A stretch of DNA of 30,250 nucleotides from IMG/VR virus record IMGVR_UViG_3300032240_002321, positions 1-30,250 of that record. One strand, given 5' to 3'. The notes beneath the pieces were generated by a model. The model saw nothing but the letters and a program-made list of their open reading frames with translations, was not told where the DNA came from and ran no database searches. Origin of the DNA: a virus. Both the position numbers and the translations under genes were made by a program. This document shows positions 5,925 to 12,980 of the stretch, piece after piece (the stretch's first letter is position 1; each line of letters starts with the position of its first letter).

Positions 5925-6346
5925 GCCAGCACCTTGGTGCGCGTGATGCGCTGCAGCTGCGCGAGCGTGCGCTGCACGACATCGGGGTTGAGCGAGCGGG
6001 TGGTGCCGTACACTGCCAGCGCCCAGCACAGCGCGTCCACCACAGCAGCAGGCTGCGCACCAGCCTGCTCGGCCTGCGCGCACAGGTGCAGCACCTGCTC
6101 GTCCAGCGTGCCGCGCTGGGGCGCAGCTGGCGCTGCACTGGCAGCCCGCTGGCGCTCTGCCATCTGCTCGCGCAGGCTGTCCGTGAGCCTGCTGACGAAC
6201 AGCTGGCCCACCACCCTGCCAAGCTCGGCGCTCGGGCTGCTGTCGCCCGCCTGCGTTGCTTCGGTCTGTGCGCTGGCGACCAGCTGCATCAGCTTGTCCA
6301 GCGCCACCTGCTGCTCAGGCGTCAGCGCCTTGCCACCGCTACGCAT
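5921..6346 (-). CDS. Helical protein, unknown (141 aa)
   Basis: ATG 6346-6344 lies within the last codons of the upstream gene (ATGCGTAG overlap). Begins MRSGGKALTPEQQVALDKLM. It is predicted almost wholly helical, with a charged coiled-coil-like stretch (VSRLTDSLREQMAERQRAAS) and a compact C-terminal helical bundle (LDEQVLHLCAQAEQAG through ITRTKVLA). Likely a structural or adaptor protein; no enzyme motif. Confidence 0.65.
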   Translation of the reverse strand: MRSGGKALTPEQQVALDKLMQLVASAQTEATQAGDSSPSAELGRVVGQLFVSRLTDSLREQMAERQRAASAAPAAPQRGTLDEQVLHLCAQAEQAGAQPAAVVDALCWALAVYGTTRSLNPDVVQRTLAQLQRITRTKVLA

Positions 6347-6740
6347 CCCACACCTCCACAGCCGCCTCGGCAGGCAGCCCGCACAGCTCGCGCAGCCACG
6401 CTCTACGCTCTGGGCCAACGTCCACCACCACCCAGCCGTGTCCCACCACCTCGGCCACCACCAGCGGCATCCCGCGCAGCACGTGCCACCGGGTGCGCTG
6501 CTCCAGCCACACCCGACCATCTGCCTCCCACTGCGGGTTCGGCGCGAGCGGCAGCCAGCAGCTGCCGTCCACGCGCACGGTCATGCCGCCCAGCTCAGGC
6601 GGAAGGCGCAGCCAGTTCGGCGACAAGCTGGGGTCTACGACCACCAGCGCCACCTCGTCCAGCTCGTCGCTGTCCTTGCCCTCGTTGGTGTTGCTGACCT
6701 GCTGGCCTGCTGCTCGCTGCGTCCATACGGTGTCGTTCAC
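6339..6740 (-). CDS. Unknown beta-rich protein (133 aa)
   Basis: GTG start 6740-6738 with one of the best ribosome sites in the window (AGGAGG, five bases). The N-terminal 25 residues are polar and probably disordered. The rest alternates short strands with tryptophans (VALVVVDPSLSPNWLRL; MTVRVDGSCWLPL; RVWLEQRTRWHVL; VVAEVVGHGWVVVDV), a pattern fitting a small SH3- or OB-like barrel. First gene of the operon 5321-6740. I do not recognise it. Confidence 0.7.
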   Translation of the reverse strand: MNDTVWTQRAAGQQVSNTNEGKDSDELDEVALVVVDPSLSPNWLRLPPELGGMTVRVDGSCWLPLAPNPQWEADGRVWLEQRTRWHVLRGMPLVVAEVVGHGWVVVDVGPERRAWLRELCGLPAEAAVEVWDA

Positions 6741-6778
6741 GCTGCCTCCTGTGGTGCGCAGCGGTGTGCTGCTGACCC

Positions 6779-6807
6779 GTTGTAGGCTGCGGCGCGCACT
6801 GCCGCAC
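6779..6807 (-). promoter_or_regulatory. Class II promoter for 5321-6740
   Basis: Minus strand -35 GTGCGG (6807-6802), 17 bp, -10 TACAAC (6784-6779). GTCAGCAG, the start element of class I promoters, is also present just downstream (6777-6770) but two rather than six bases after the -10. The leader to the GTG start is about 30 bases. Confidence 0.6.
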
Positions 6808-6818
6808 GCGGTGCCCTG

Positions 6819-7172
6819 TCAGTCGCGCAGGTAGCTCAGCCGAGCCGCGCGCATGGCCTGCCCTGCTGCCAAGCGCAGGCAGGCTGCGTCGTCGGCCTTG
6901 CGTGGCACATCGGCCACCGCGATGCCGTACTCGGCGGCGATGGCGAGCACGGTCGCGTTCTTGGTGTAGGTGAGGATACCGCCACCGTTTCCGAACTGCG
7001 CCATCTGACGCAGGTGCGCGATGGCGGTCACCAGCGAATCGCGCTGCCACCAGTGCTTCTTCTCCGCCTTGGGCATCGCGTTGTAGGACGCTTCGATGGC
7101 GTCGGCACACGCGGCACAGGCGGTGCGCTTTTCGTGGCTGATGAGGATGCTGCTGCTGATGGTGCTGGACAT
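6819..7172 (-). CDS. Unknown protein (117 aa)
   Basis: ATG 7172-7170 behind ACGGAGGCAG. The first 20 residues (MSSTISSSILISHEKRT) are followed by a CAAC pair and a largely helical body (HLRQMAQFGNGGGILTYTKN, TVLAIAAEYGIAVADVPRK). The segment ATVLAIAAEYGIAVADVPRKADD looks like a short helix-turn-helix-type unit, but this is weak. Single-gene unit behind the promoter at 7195-7223. Function unknown. Confidence 0.7.
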   Translation of the reverse strand: MSSTISSSILISHEKRTACAACADAIEASYNAMPKAEKKHWWQRDSLVTAIAHLRQMAQFGNGGGILTYTKNATVLAIAAEYGIAVADVPRKADDAACLRLAAGQAMRAARLSYLRD

Positions 7173-7194
7173 AGGTTACTGCCTCCGTGGAATG

Positions 7195-7223
7195 CACGTA
7201 ACCGTCATCAGGTTACGCGACAA
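7195..7223 (-). promoter_or_regulatory. Degenerate class I promoter-operator for 6819-7172
   Basis: Minus strand -35 TTGTCG (7223-7218), 17 bp, weak -10 TACGTG (7200-7195), dyad GTAACCTGATGACGGTTAC (7216-7198) with 6-bp arms. A further GTAACC half-site lies downstream (7173-7178, minus strand), next to the start codon. The GTCAGCAG start element is missing. It overlaps the stop codon of the nucleotidyltransferase-HAD gene, so the TET operon runs straight into it. Confidence 0.6.
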
Positions 7224-8247
7224 CCCCGAAAGACGCTAGAGCGGAAGAAAGTTCCTGCCCATCACGCACCACCTGTATGGCATCAGCAGTGCGCTCCCCA
7301 CGGCTGGGCACAGCATCGTTGACCAGTATTCGGCGGCAGTGTGGCAGCCCCATCAGCAGCTGGTCGTATCTCAGCTCGCGCAGCTGCTCGCGTGTGGCTT
7401 CTCTTGCCGTCTCGTCGCGGCTTGTTGTCAGCACGATGTAGACCTTACCAGTGGCGTGCAGCCTGTTCAGCGCATTCACGTTCTGTTGGATTAGCCCGCT
7501 GGTGCCCCACGTAGGGGCGAAGGTGCGGTGCCCGTTGGTAACCAGCACACCGTCGATGTCCACGAACAGCGTAGCCCATGCACGACGGTACTCTACCCAC
7601 GATTGCAACGTGTTCCAGTCCTCATACCCTTGCACCTCGTGCCAGCGTACTCCAGCGCCACCGTCAGCCAACGCCTGCATGACGCTACTGACGCGCGTGT
7701 GGTGCACGCTGACTCGCGAAAACTCGGCGGCATCCTCGAACGTATACGCACCTGCGAGGAATAGCGGCGACAGCACATCGCCCTCCACAAGCGAGCGCAC
7801 GCGGTCGCCATCAGCATGAATGAAGCCCTTTCCTGCTGCGCGCACCCTGCCGTCCATCGTGCAGATGTTCGCCACAGCGACTACGTGCCCTTGCTGGGGT
7901 AGCTCGTAGCTGAAACCGCTATCGCAGTCTCTGGTGCTGAACCTACCCGTGATCTCTGCCCTGCGAAGCGCCTCGCGCACGGTCTCTACGTGACTGCCAG
8001 TGTTGCCCACCACGCACAGCTCCGGGTTGTACCCAGCGTGGCAGAACTCGGCGCGCACCTGCTCCAGCGGGAAGCTGACGATGTGCTGCTCGCGCAGCGC
8101 CACGACCAGCCTGTCCCAGCCCGTGCAGCCCCGCAGCGCCTCCGCAGCCATCATCTGCCCACTGGGGTGCACCAGCGTCCATTTCGGGCGCTGCCCTTGG
8201 AACCGGGTGCTCTCGCCAGCGCAGGTCAGAATCAGTGTATGCGGCAC
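7213..8247 (-). CDS. Nucleotidyltransferase-HAD phosphatase fusion
   Basis: 344 residues from GTG 8247, behind GGAGG within the end of the kinase gene. Residues 1-215 are an NTP-transferase domain: CAGESTRF then RPKWTL (10-25, the sugar-nucleotide pyrophosphorylase G-x-RF...PK signature), TRDCDSGF (105-112, probable metal aspartates) and a late DWNTL. Residues 224-330 are a HAD-type phosphatase: FVDIDGVL (Asp230, Asp232), VLTTSR (272-277) and RILVNDAV (Asn310, Asp311). I recall this fusion from capsule loci, beside an APH-type kinase just as here. The likely job is to activate a phosphorylated sugar, polyol or amino-alcohol as an NDP/CMP derivative; the substrate cannot be read. Last gene of the TET operon, with third-codon bases that look less GC-saturated than the replication genes. 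Confidence 0.8.
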   Translation of the reverse strand: MPHTLILTCAGESTRFQGQRPKWTLVHPSGQMMAAEALRGCTGWDRLVVALREQHIVSFPLEQVRAEFCHAGYNPELCVVGNTGSHVETVREALRRAEITGRFSTRDCDSGFSYELPQQGHVVAVANICTMDGRVRAAGKGFIHADGDRVRSLVEGDVLSPLFLAGAYTFEDAAEFSRVSVHHTRVSSVMQALADGGAGVRWHEVQGYEDWNTLQSWVEYRRAWATLFVDIDGVLVTNGHRTFAPTWGTSGLIQQNVNALNRLHATGKVYIVLTTSRDETAREATREQLRELRYDQLLMGLPHCRRILVNDAVPSRGERTADAIQVVRDGQELSSALASFGVVA

Positions 8248-9047
8248 ACTGCCTCCATGCTCGCCTCGGCAGCTTGGCCCACCAGCCACCCACGCATCGC
8301 GGTTTCGCGCACGTAGGGCACAGCGCGCAGCAGCGCCAGTGCAGTCAGCGGTGCTACCCAAGGCCACCACGGCTCTCCGCACCAGCGGTCAACCCACCAG
8401 CGGTCTGCGGCGTGTGCGGCATCGGGCAGTGCTGCACCGTTGGCTTCTGCCCAGCCCCATCGGGTGTCTTGGCGCAGCTTGGCCACGTCTACCACTGGCG
8501 AGGGCACGTCGCTGTCGAGGAAGTCAATGGCAATCAGCCCTCCGTCACTACGGAGCAGCAGGTTGCACGTGGTGAAGTCACCATGAGGCTGCCCGAACGG
8601 AACGGCAGGCATGGCACCAGCGACCGCATCAGCACACGCAGCCAGTGCGGCGCGAAACGCCACCTCGTGCGTGCCGAGCGTGTGGCCAGTGCACCCGGAT
8701 TGCAACGCTGCCAGCTTCCGCAGCACTGCCTCGCGCACGCGGTGACCATCCACCAGTGTGGACGTGCACGCCTCAGCCACTGAGCCAGCTGCGTTCCACA
8801 GCCAGTCGGTTCCGAGCTGCTGGAGCGGGTGCACCCAGTCGGTGACACGCTCCATTCCGAACGAGAAGCTGCCAGAATCCCACTCGCTCCACAGCACGCG
8901 AGGAACCTGCACCTGCCTGATAGCGTGATGCCGCTGCCTCTCACAGCTGTACCACAGCCGCGCCGAGGCGATGCCGGGTGGCGCTCGCTTGATGGCCTCG
9001 CGCTCTGTCAGCTCTACGTGCGCCGAGCCGACCCCGACTGCCTTCAT
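8232..9047 (-). CDS. APH/choline-kinase-like phosphotransferase
   Basis: 271 residues. The kinase core is clear: HGDFTTCN at 155-162 (catalytic Asp157 and metal-binding Asn162, as in the HGDxxxxN loop of aminoglycoside and choline kinases) and AIDF at 173-176 (Asp175, the DFG-equivalent), followed by SPVVDVAKLRQD, a stretch I associate with the kinase partner of nucleotidyltransferase-HAD proteins in capsule loci. The N-lobe has REAIKRAPPG with a candidate ATP lysine (Lys20). It should phosphorylate a small hydroxylated molecule using ATP. Overlaps the glycosyltransferase gene by 4 bp (ATGA) and the next gene by 16 bp. True aminoglycoside resistance is unlikely in this setting. Confidence 0.78.
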   Translation of the reverse strand: MKAVGVGSAHVELTEREAIKRAPPGIASARLWYSCERQRHHAIRQVQVPRVLWSEWDSGSFSFGMERVTDWVHPLQQLGTDWLWNAAGSVAEACTSTLVDGHRVREAVLRKLAALQSGCTGHTLGTHEVAFRAALAACADAVAGAMPAVPFGQPHGDFTTCNLLLRSDGGLIAIDFLDSDVPSPVVDVAKLRQDTRWGWAEANGAALPDAAHAADRWWVDRWCGEPWWPWVAPLTALALLRAVPYVRETAMRGWLVGQAAEASMEAVCRIH

Positions 9048-9865
9048 GTGGCTGCCCTGCGCTTGTCGAGCACTGCCTGTAACCCTCGCCAGTCCACTAC
9101 ATCGGCGGGCGGGCGCTTGAAGCGCAGCTCAGCGAACGGGCTGCTCGCCTTCTCCTTCGCAGCGCACAGGTGCGCGAACCGCGACGTGAGGTAGCCCACT
9201 GCCTCGGCCTCTGCCGTGGCTCGGGCTGCCTTGTTCATTTCAGCCTGCATCCCGCCCTCCAGTGTGTAGCTGGAAGCAGCGCGCACACCGTAGCCGGGCA
9301 CCCTGCACACGAACCCGTCGCGCAGCCAGTAGAGCAGCGTGCGCTCATAGTCAGTCTTGCTGCGCTGGGTGACACGCAAGGATGTATCGCCACTTGCCGT
9401 GAACCCGAACAGGTGTGCAACCACAAGGTTCAGCCCGTAGCTAACGGTTTTTTGGAACATGAAAGCATTATCGTGCGGCGTCACACCCCACAGCCCACCG
9501 CGCGACAGCCCGAAGCCGAGCTTGGCGAGTTCGTACAGGTCTGGCACCTCGTGCTTCACGTTCTGCCCGGCTACCCCAGCGATTGCCACCACGTCGTCCT
9601 CCATGACGAGGACACGTGTGCCTGCCGAAAATGCGTCGTGTATAGCATTGAACTTTTCGGTTGCCGAGCGCGCGCCATCGCACACGTGCACCGTGTGGCC
9701 CGACGATGCACCGCTTGTTCGATACATTCGCTCGTCCTCTGCATCGCTCAGAAAAAGGTGCACGTCCGCGAGCGGAAAGCTGCTGGCTCGCAGCTGGCGC
9801 AGCGAGTGGGTGAGTATCGTGCTCGCACGCCTGTGTGTCGGTATCGCTACGACCGTCTGTGTCAT
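9044..9865 (-). CDS. TET-associated-type DNA glycosyltransferase
   Basis: 273 residues. A GT-A fold is shown by the N-terminal strand MTQTVVAIPTHRR, the metal/donor motif VLVMEDDV (Glu89-Asp90-Asp91), LWGVTPHDNAF (125-135) and KTDYERTLLYWLRDGFVCR (170-188). This order matches the TAGT family described by Aravind and colleagues next to TET/JBP genes in phages; those enzymes are proposed to glycosylate hydroxymethylpyrimidines in DNA. Here the gene lies 4 bp (ATGA) inside the TET-like gene's end, strongly suggesting that it modifies that enzyme's product. No signal peptide, so cytoplasmic. The donor sugar is unknown. A generic cell-surface glycosyltransferase is possible but less likely. Confidence 0.8.
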   Translation of the reverse strand: MTQTVVAIPTHRRASTILTHSLRQLRASSFPLADVHLFLSDAEDERMYRTSGASSGHTVHVCDGARSATEKFNAIHDAFSAGTRVLVMEDDVVAIAGVAGQNVKHEVPDLYELAKLGFGLSRGGLWGVTPHDNAFMFQKTVSYGLNLVVAHLFGFTASGDTSLRVTQRSKTDYERTLLYWLRDGFVCRVPGYGVRAASSYTLEGGMQAEMNKAARATAEAEAVGYLTSRFAHLCAAKEKASSPFAELRFKRPPADVVDWRGLQAVLDKRRAAT

Positions 9866-10755
9866 AGTGCACCCCGCCCCTTTGCTTTCTCCAGCTCGTC
9901 CTGCGGACTACGGCAGCCGATGATGCCCTCGCGGAAGTAGCACACAAGGCTGATACGATACCAATCCTCGTCCTGCTCACCCACAGCGTTGGAGGGTGGG
10001 ACGTTTCCATGCCACACCGTAGGGTCAAAGAACAGCACGTCGCCGTCCCGCAGGTGCGTGGCCACGCGGTACTCGGGCACCACCAGCTCGAAGCTGTCGA
10101 ACTGTCCCTTGCTGCACACCACCATCACACCGAAGCCCTCTTTCAAGTCCCCGCCGTCGCGGTGGTAGGCTGCTGGGACGCTGTTGTTCACCGTGATGGT
10201 GGTGAACGGTGTGCCGGGAATAACCCACGACGGGTCGACCTTGGCCACGGTGCCCATCTGCGCCTTCCAGCGCAGCGGCACGGTGTCCCGGTACAGCTCG
10301 CCCACGTTGCGCAGCAGTGGCTGCAGGCTCTCCCACTCGGCTGGGTGGTTGCGCAAAAACGCCGTCTGGCGACAGAACGGGTGCCGCCCGCCCTGTGGTT
10401 CAAAGAACCCAGCGATGGCGCTGCGAACCTCCAGCTTGTTGCCTTGCTCGTCGAACGCCGCGTTCTGCTTGGCAACGGTGCCATCGGAGTTGACACGCTT
10501 GCTGACGATGCCGCCTGCGTAGTCCGTGCGGTTGTCGGACACGAAACGCCGCATCCAGTGCAGCGTGGGGCGCGCCTGCTCCAGTGCCTCGGCGGCCAGC
10601 CTCCCGCGCCGCACGAACAGCAGCGGGGCACCGCTCGGTGCGTACAGGTCGCACTCGCCAGTGACCTTGATGTCGTAGTGCTCGGGCAGTGGGTGGCGGC
10701 CCTTCCATGCCGCCACCTGCTCCTCGGGCACCCTCGTGCGCAGCACGGCACGCAT
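9862..10755 (-). CDS. TET/JBP-family 2-oxoglutarate/Fe(II) dioxygenase
   Basis: 297 residues. The core double-stranded beta-helix carries the iron triad His198-x-Asp200 (AAYHRDGGD) and His249 (TVWHGNVP), with a candidate 2-oxoglutarate arginine at 267 (WYRISLVCYF). Flanking sequence, TTITVNNS before the HxD, EGFGVMVV and FELVVPEYRVATHLRDGDVLFFDP between the ligands, follows the TET/JBP subfamily rather than AlkB or prolyl hydroxylases. These enzymes oxidise the methyl group of 5-methylcytosine (TET) or thymine (JBP) in DNA; phage TETs are known to make 5-hydroxymethylcytosine that is then further modified. The ATG at 10755 overlaps the ParB-like stop (TGATG). Substrate base is inferred, not shown. 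Confidence 0.87.
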   Translation of the reverse strand: MRAVLRTRVPEEQVAAWKGRHPLPEHYDIKVTGECDLYAPSGAPLLFVRRGRLAAEALEQARPTLHWMRRFVSDNRTDYAGGIVSKRVNSDGTVAKQNAAFDEQGNKLEVRSAIAGFFEPQGGRHPFCRQTAFLRNHPAEWESLQPLLRNVGELYRDTVPLRWKAQMGTVAKVDPSWVIPGTPFTTITVNNSVPAAYHRDGGDLKEGFGVMVVCSKGQFDSFELVVPEYRVATHLRDGDVLFFDPTVWHGNVPPSNAVGEQDEDWYRISLVCYFREGIIGCRSPQDELEKAKGRGAL

Positions 10756-11462
10756 CAGTCCCGCCAGTCGCCAGCAGCCACGAGCACCGCGCGCCGCACG
10801 GTGTCCGTGATGTTGTCGGTGCCGTACTGCTCGGCCAGCTTGCGCACCGCCATCTGGAACCCGTCAACCGTGCTGTCATCGAGGAACAGCTGCACCAGCC
10901 GCACGCTGCTGGTGGGCATAGGCGACGGCACGGTGTGCTCACCGGGTACGCCAACGGGCAGCGCGGGCGGCAGCTGGTTGACAGGCAGCTTGCTGGTATC
11001 GCGTGGCGGCGGCTCGGGGATGGCGGCCTGCTCCACCTCGCCCACGTAGGCGGCCACCAGCGCATCCATTTCCGCAGTGCTGAACCCCAGCGCATCCACA
11101 TCGAACGCGCCCTCCAGCGAAGACAAGTCGGCAAGGTGCCGCGCCAGCACAGCCTCGTCCCAGCCAGCCAGCTCGCCCGTGCGGTTCAGCGCGATGGACA
11201 GCTTGCGCGCCTCGGTGTCGCTGACGTCCAGCAGCGCCACACGTGCCAGCTTCCACCCCAGTGTGCGCATGGCCTCGGCGCGCCCGTTGCCACCGATGAC
11301 CATCATCGTGGACTTCTGCACCAGCAGCGGCTCCACCTGCCCGTGCTCGCGCAGGCTTGCGGCGATGGCGGCGAGGTTGCGCGCGTCGTGCGTGCGTGGG
11401 TTGGCAGGGTCGGGGCGCAGGTCGGCCAGCGCCACGGTGGAGAGGGTCAGTTCTTCGGTCAT
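10755..11462 (-). CDS. ParB-like nuclease/CTPase-fold protein
   Basis: 235 residues, ATG 11462 behind CTGGAGCACACCT. Residues 5-110 are a ParB/Srx domain: VALADLRPDPANPRTHD, then LAAIAASLREHGQVEPLLVQ, the box-II-like VIGGNGRAEAM (55-65) and LDVSDTEARKLSIALNRT. This form, with GGNGR, is common in phages fused or adjacent to DNA methyltransferases. The linker is proline-rich and the C-terminus is a small helical domain (VDGFQMAVRKLAEQYGTDNI). The ParB centromere-binding HTH is absent, so plasmid partitioning is unlikely. Situated directly before the TET-like gene, it may guide or license modification. Confidence 0.82.
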   Translation of the reverse strand: MTEELTLSTVALADLRPDPANPRTHDARNLAAIAASLREHGQVEPLLVQKSTMMVIGGNGRAEAMRTLGWKLARVALLDVSDTEARKLSIALNRTGELAGWDEAVLARHLADLSSLEGAFDVDALGFSTAEMDALVAAYVGEVEQAAIPEPPPRDTSKLPVNQLPPALPVGVPGEHTVPSPMPTSSVRLVQLFLDDSTVDGFQMAVRKLAEQYGTDNITDTVRRAVLVAAGDWRD

Positions 11463-11755
11463 AGGTGTGCTCCAGTCAGCAGGTATGCCAGCAGCCCACC
11501 CACCGCTGCGCCTGTCGCAGTGGAGGCGAACACCAGCAGGTAGAAGGCGCGCGGGATGTGCAGCGCAGCCTGCGCGCGCGGAGGGGCGAGAAACAGCAGC
11601 AGCTCGCTCCGCTCGCCCCGCTGCGCGGGTAGCGCCGCAAGCGGTGTCCACCCGGCTGCCAGCAGTCCCGCCAGCGCGGGGCTGCGCACAGCGGCCTCCG
11701 GGTCGTCCATCGGCAGGGACACCACCGTGGCCTGCTCGGGAAGGCGCGCACTCAC
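11459..11755 (-). CDS. C-tail membrane protein (98 aa)
   Basis: GTG start 11755-11753 overlapping the upstream stop (GTGA). Soluble first 65 residues (MSARLPEQATVVSLPMDD...), then one hydrophobic segment of about 25 residues near the C-terminus (FYLLVFASTATGAAVGGLLA) and a three-residue tail after the last leucines. A tail-anchored single-span protein in the middle of a DNA-modification operon is unexpected. Its stop overlaps the ParB-like start by 4 bp. Function unknown. Confidence 0.65.
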   Translation of the reverse strand: MSARLPEQATVVSLPMDDPEAAVRSPALAGLLAAGWTPLAALPAQRGERSELLLFLAPPRAQAALHIPRAFYLLVFASTATGAAVGGLLAYLLTGAHL

Positions 11756-12024
11756 GCGGGCACCGTAGCGGGTCGCCGTGCAGCCACCAGCTGACGTCCA
11801 GCCGCCCCAGCGCGAATGACACCATGCGCGCGGAACCAGACCAGCCGTTCGTTCGGGTGCTCGCGCAGGTGCCGTTCCTCCATGCGCGCGTAGGCGCGGC
11901 TGTCGCGCTCTGGCACCTCGGACAGCGTTGCGGCCACCACCACGTCACCCGGCTCCAGCACCAGCTGGTCGTGCGTCGAACCATTCATCATGAACACCAT
12001 CCTCGCGGCTACCCTGTATGTCAC
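11752..12024 (-). CDS. Unknown protein (90 aa)
   Basis: Start taken at GTG 12024, overlapping the upstream TGA behind GGAGAGG; an ATG eight codons later is possible. Core sequence LVLEPGDVVVAATLSEVP then RAYARMEERHLREHPNERLV and WFRAHGVIRAG suggests a beta-strand pair, an amphipathic helix and a final strand. The compact, arginine-rich C-terminus might contact nucleic acid. I do not recognise the family. Second gene of the TET operon. Confidence 0.65.
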   Translation of the reverse strand: MTYRVAARMVFMMNGSTHDQLVLEPGDVVVAATLSEVPERDSRAYARMEERHLREHPNERLVWFRAHGVIRAGAAGRQLVAARRPATVPA

Positions 12025-12917
12025 GCCTCTCCGACTACCACACCCGACGCCTGCGCGGCGTTGTCCAGCGCAGCATCCCACACGCGCGGCACCAGCTCCC
12101 ACGCGAAGTCGGGCCGAGCTTGAATCAGCTGCTGCGCGTACAGGTGCCCGATGGCGGTGATGACGTCATGCCAGCTTGGCACCAGCCCGCTGTCAGCGCA
12201 CCGCTCAACGTAGTCCTCCAGCATGGCATCCAGCTCGCAGTGCTGCGGGGCCACCACATCGAGCACGGTGGCGGGCCTGCCCTCGCCCAGCTCGCACGCT
12301 GTGACAAAATCCGCCCCCATCTCCTGCACGTGCACCATGCTCCCGCTGTGCTCGGTCACCAGCCCTGCCACAGCCTCGTCGCCCTGCTGCACCACCACCA
12401 GCCGCCCCACCAGCGAGGCAGGCCCACCGGGGCCACGCAAGCCACTGGCGCGGACGCCCACAGCGTCGGCCACCGACAGGCGCGGCGCTCCTTGCGTGTC
12501 CAGCCGCACCTGCACCACCTCGTCCAGTCGGTACACCACATCGGTGGCGGCACGCTCCAGCAGCCCGTGCACGCGCAGGCGCACCACCAGCACCGCCTGC
12601 GCAGCGGTGCAGCTCACCGTCGCCTGCTTCACCTCGGCGTGACCCCGTGCGAGGTGCGTCCCGTCCTCGGCCACCAGCTCCACCGCGCACAGGTCGAACC
12701 CTCCCGTCGTGCTGGCCTTGCCACGCGCACCGTCTGCGCCGCCTGCGTAGGCGCGCGCAGCGCCGGGCACGTACACATCCACCAGCTCGGCAGCATCGGC
12801 GTCAGGAACCTCCATCGACAGGTCGTAGTCCCAGCAGACGCTGCTGCCGTCGCGGCGCGGGCTGGCCTTGGCGAGTCGCATCATGGCGGTGGTCGGCAGG
12901 TTGCACAGGTCGAGCAT
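12021..12917 (-). CDS. First gene of the TET operon, unknown (298 aa)
   Basis: ATG 12917 sits five bases after AAGGAG; a GTG two codons earlier is less well placed. 298 residues beginning MLDLCNLPTTAMMRLAKASP. The first 220 residues are rich in beta-strand (AVELVAEDGTHLARGHAEVK, AVLVVRLRVHGLLER, VVYRLDEVVQVRLD, LVGRLVVVQQGDEAVAGLV) and the last 80 are helical (ELDAMLEDYVERC... WHDVITAIGHLYAQQLIQ). No cysteine pairs or nucleotide-binding loop. It is the largest unknown in the modification operon and sets its start. Confidence 0.75.
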   Translation of the reverse strand: MLDLCNLPTTAMMRLAKASPRRDGSSVCWDYDLSMEVPDADAAELVDVYVPGAARAYAGGADGARGKASTTGGFDLCAVELVAEDGTHLARGHAEVKQATVSCTAAQAVLVVRLRVHGLLERAATDVVYRLDEVVQVRLDTQGAPRLSVADAVGVRASGLRGPGGPASLVGRLVVVQQGDEAVAGLVTEHSGSMVHVQEMGADFVTACELGEGRPATVLDVVAPQHCELDAMLEDYVERCADSGLVPSWHDVITAIGHLYAQQLIQARPDFAWELVPRVWDAALDNAAQASGVVVGEA

Positions 12918-12932
12918 GTTCACTCCTTCCCC

Positions 12933-12974
12933 TTCATAGGGCGACAGCGTGATTCCCGCACAGCGTCAACGCTG
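12933..12974 (-). promoter_or_regulatory. Class II promoter and dyad for the TET operon
   Basis: Minus strand -35 GTGCGG (12961-12956), exactly 17 bp, -10 TATGAA (12938-12933). A perfect 6-bp dyad CAGCGT-TG-ACGCTG (12974-12961) abuts the -35 and could be an operator. The expected +1 leaves a leader of only about ten bases with the ribosome site at its 5' end, as at the other class II promoters. Confidence 0.55.
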
Positions 12975-12980
12975 CCGATG

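Noticed and set aside
8232-9047. Aminoglycoside resistance gene
   Set aside because: Only the general APH fold is shared; neighbours and the SPVVDVAKLRQD stretch point to a biosynthetic kinase.
10755-11462. Plasmid-type ParB partition protein with parS
   Set aside because: The centromere-binding HTH is absent, no ParA is nearby, and no parS-like clustered sites were seen.
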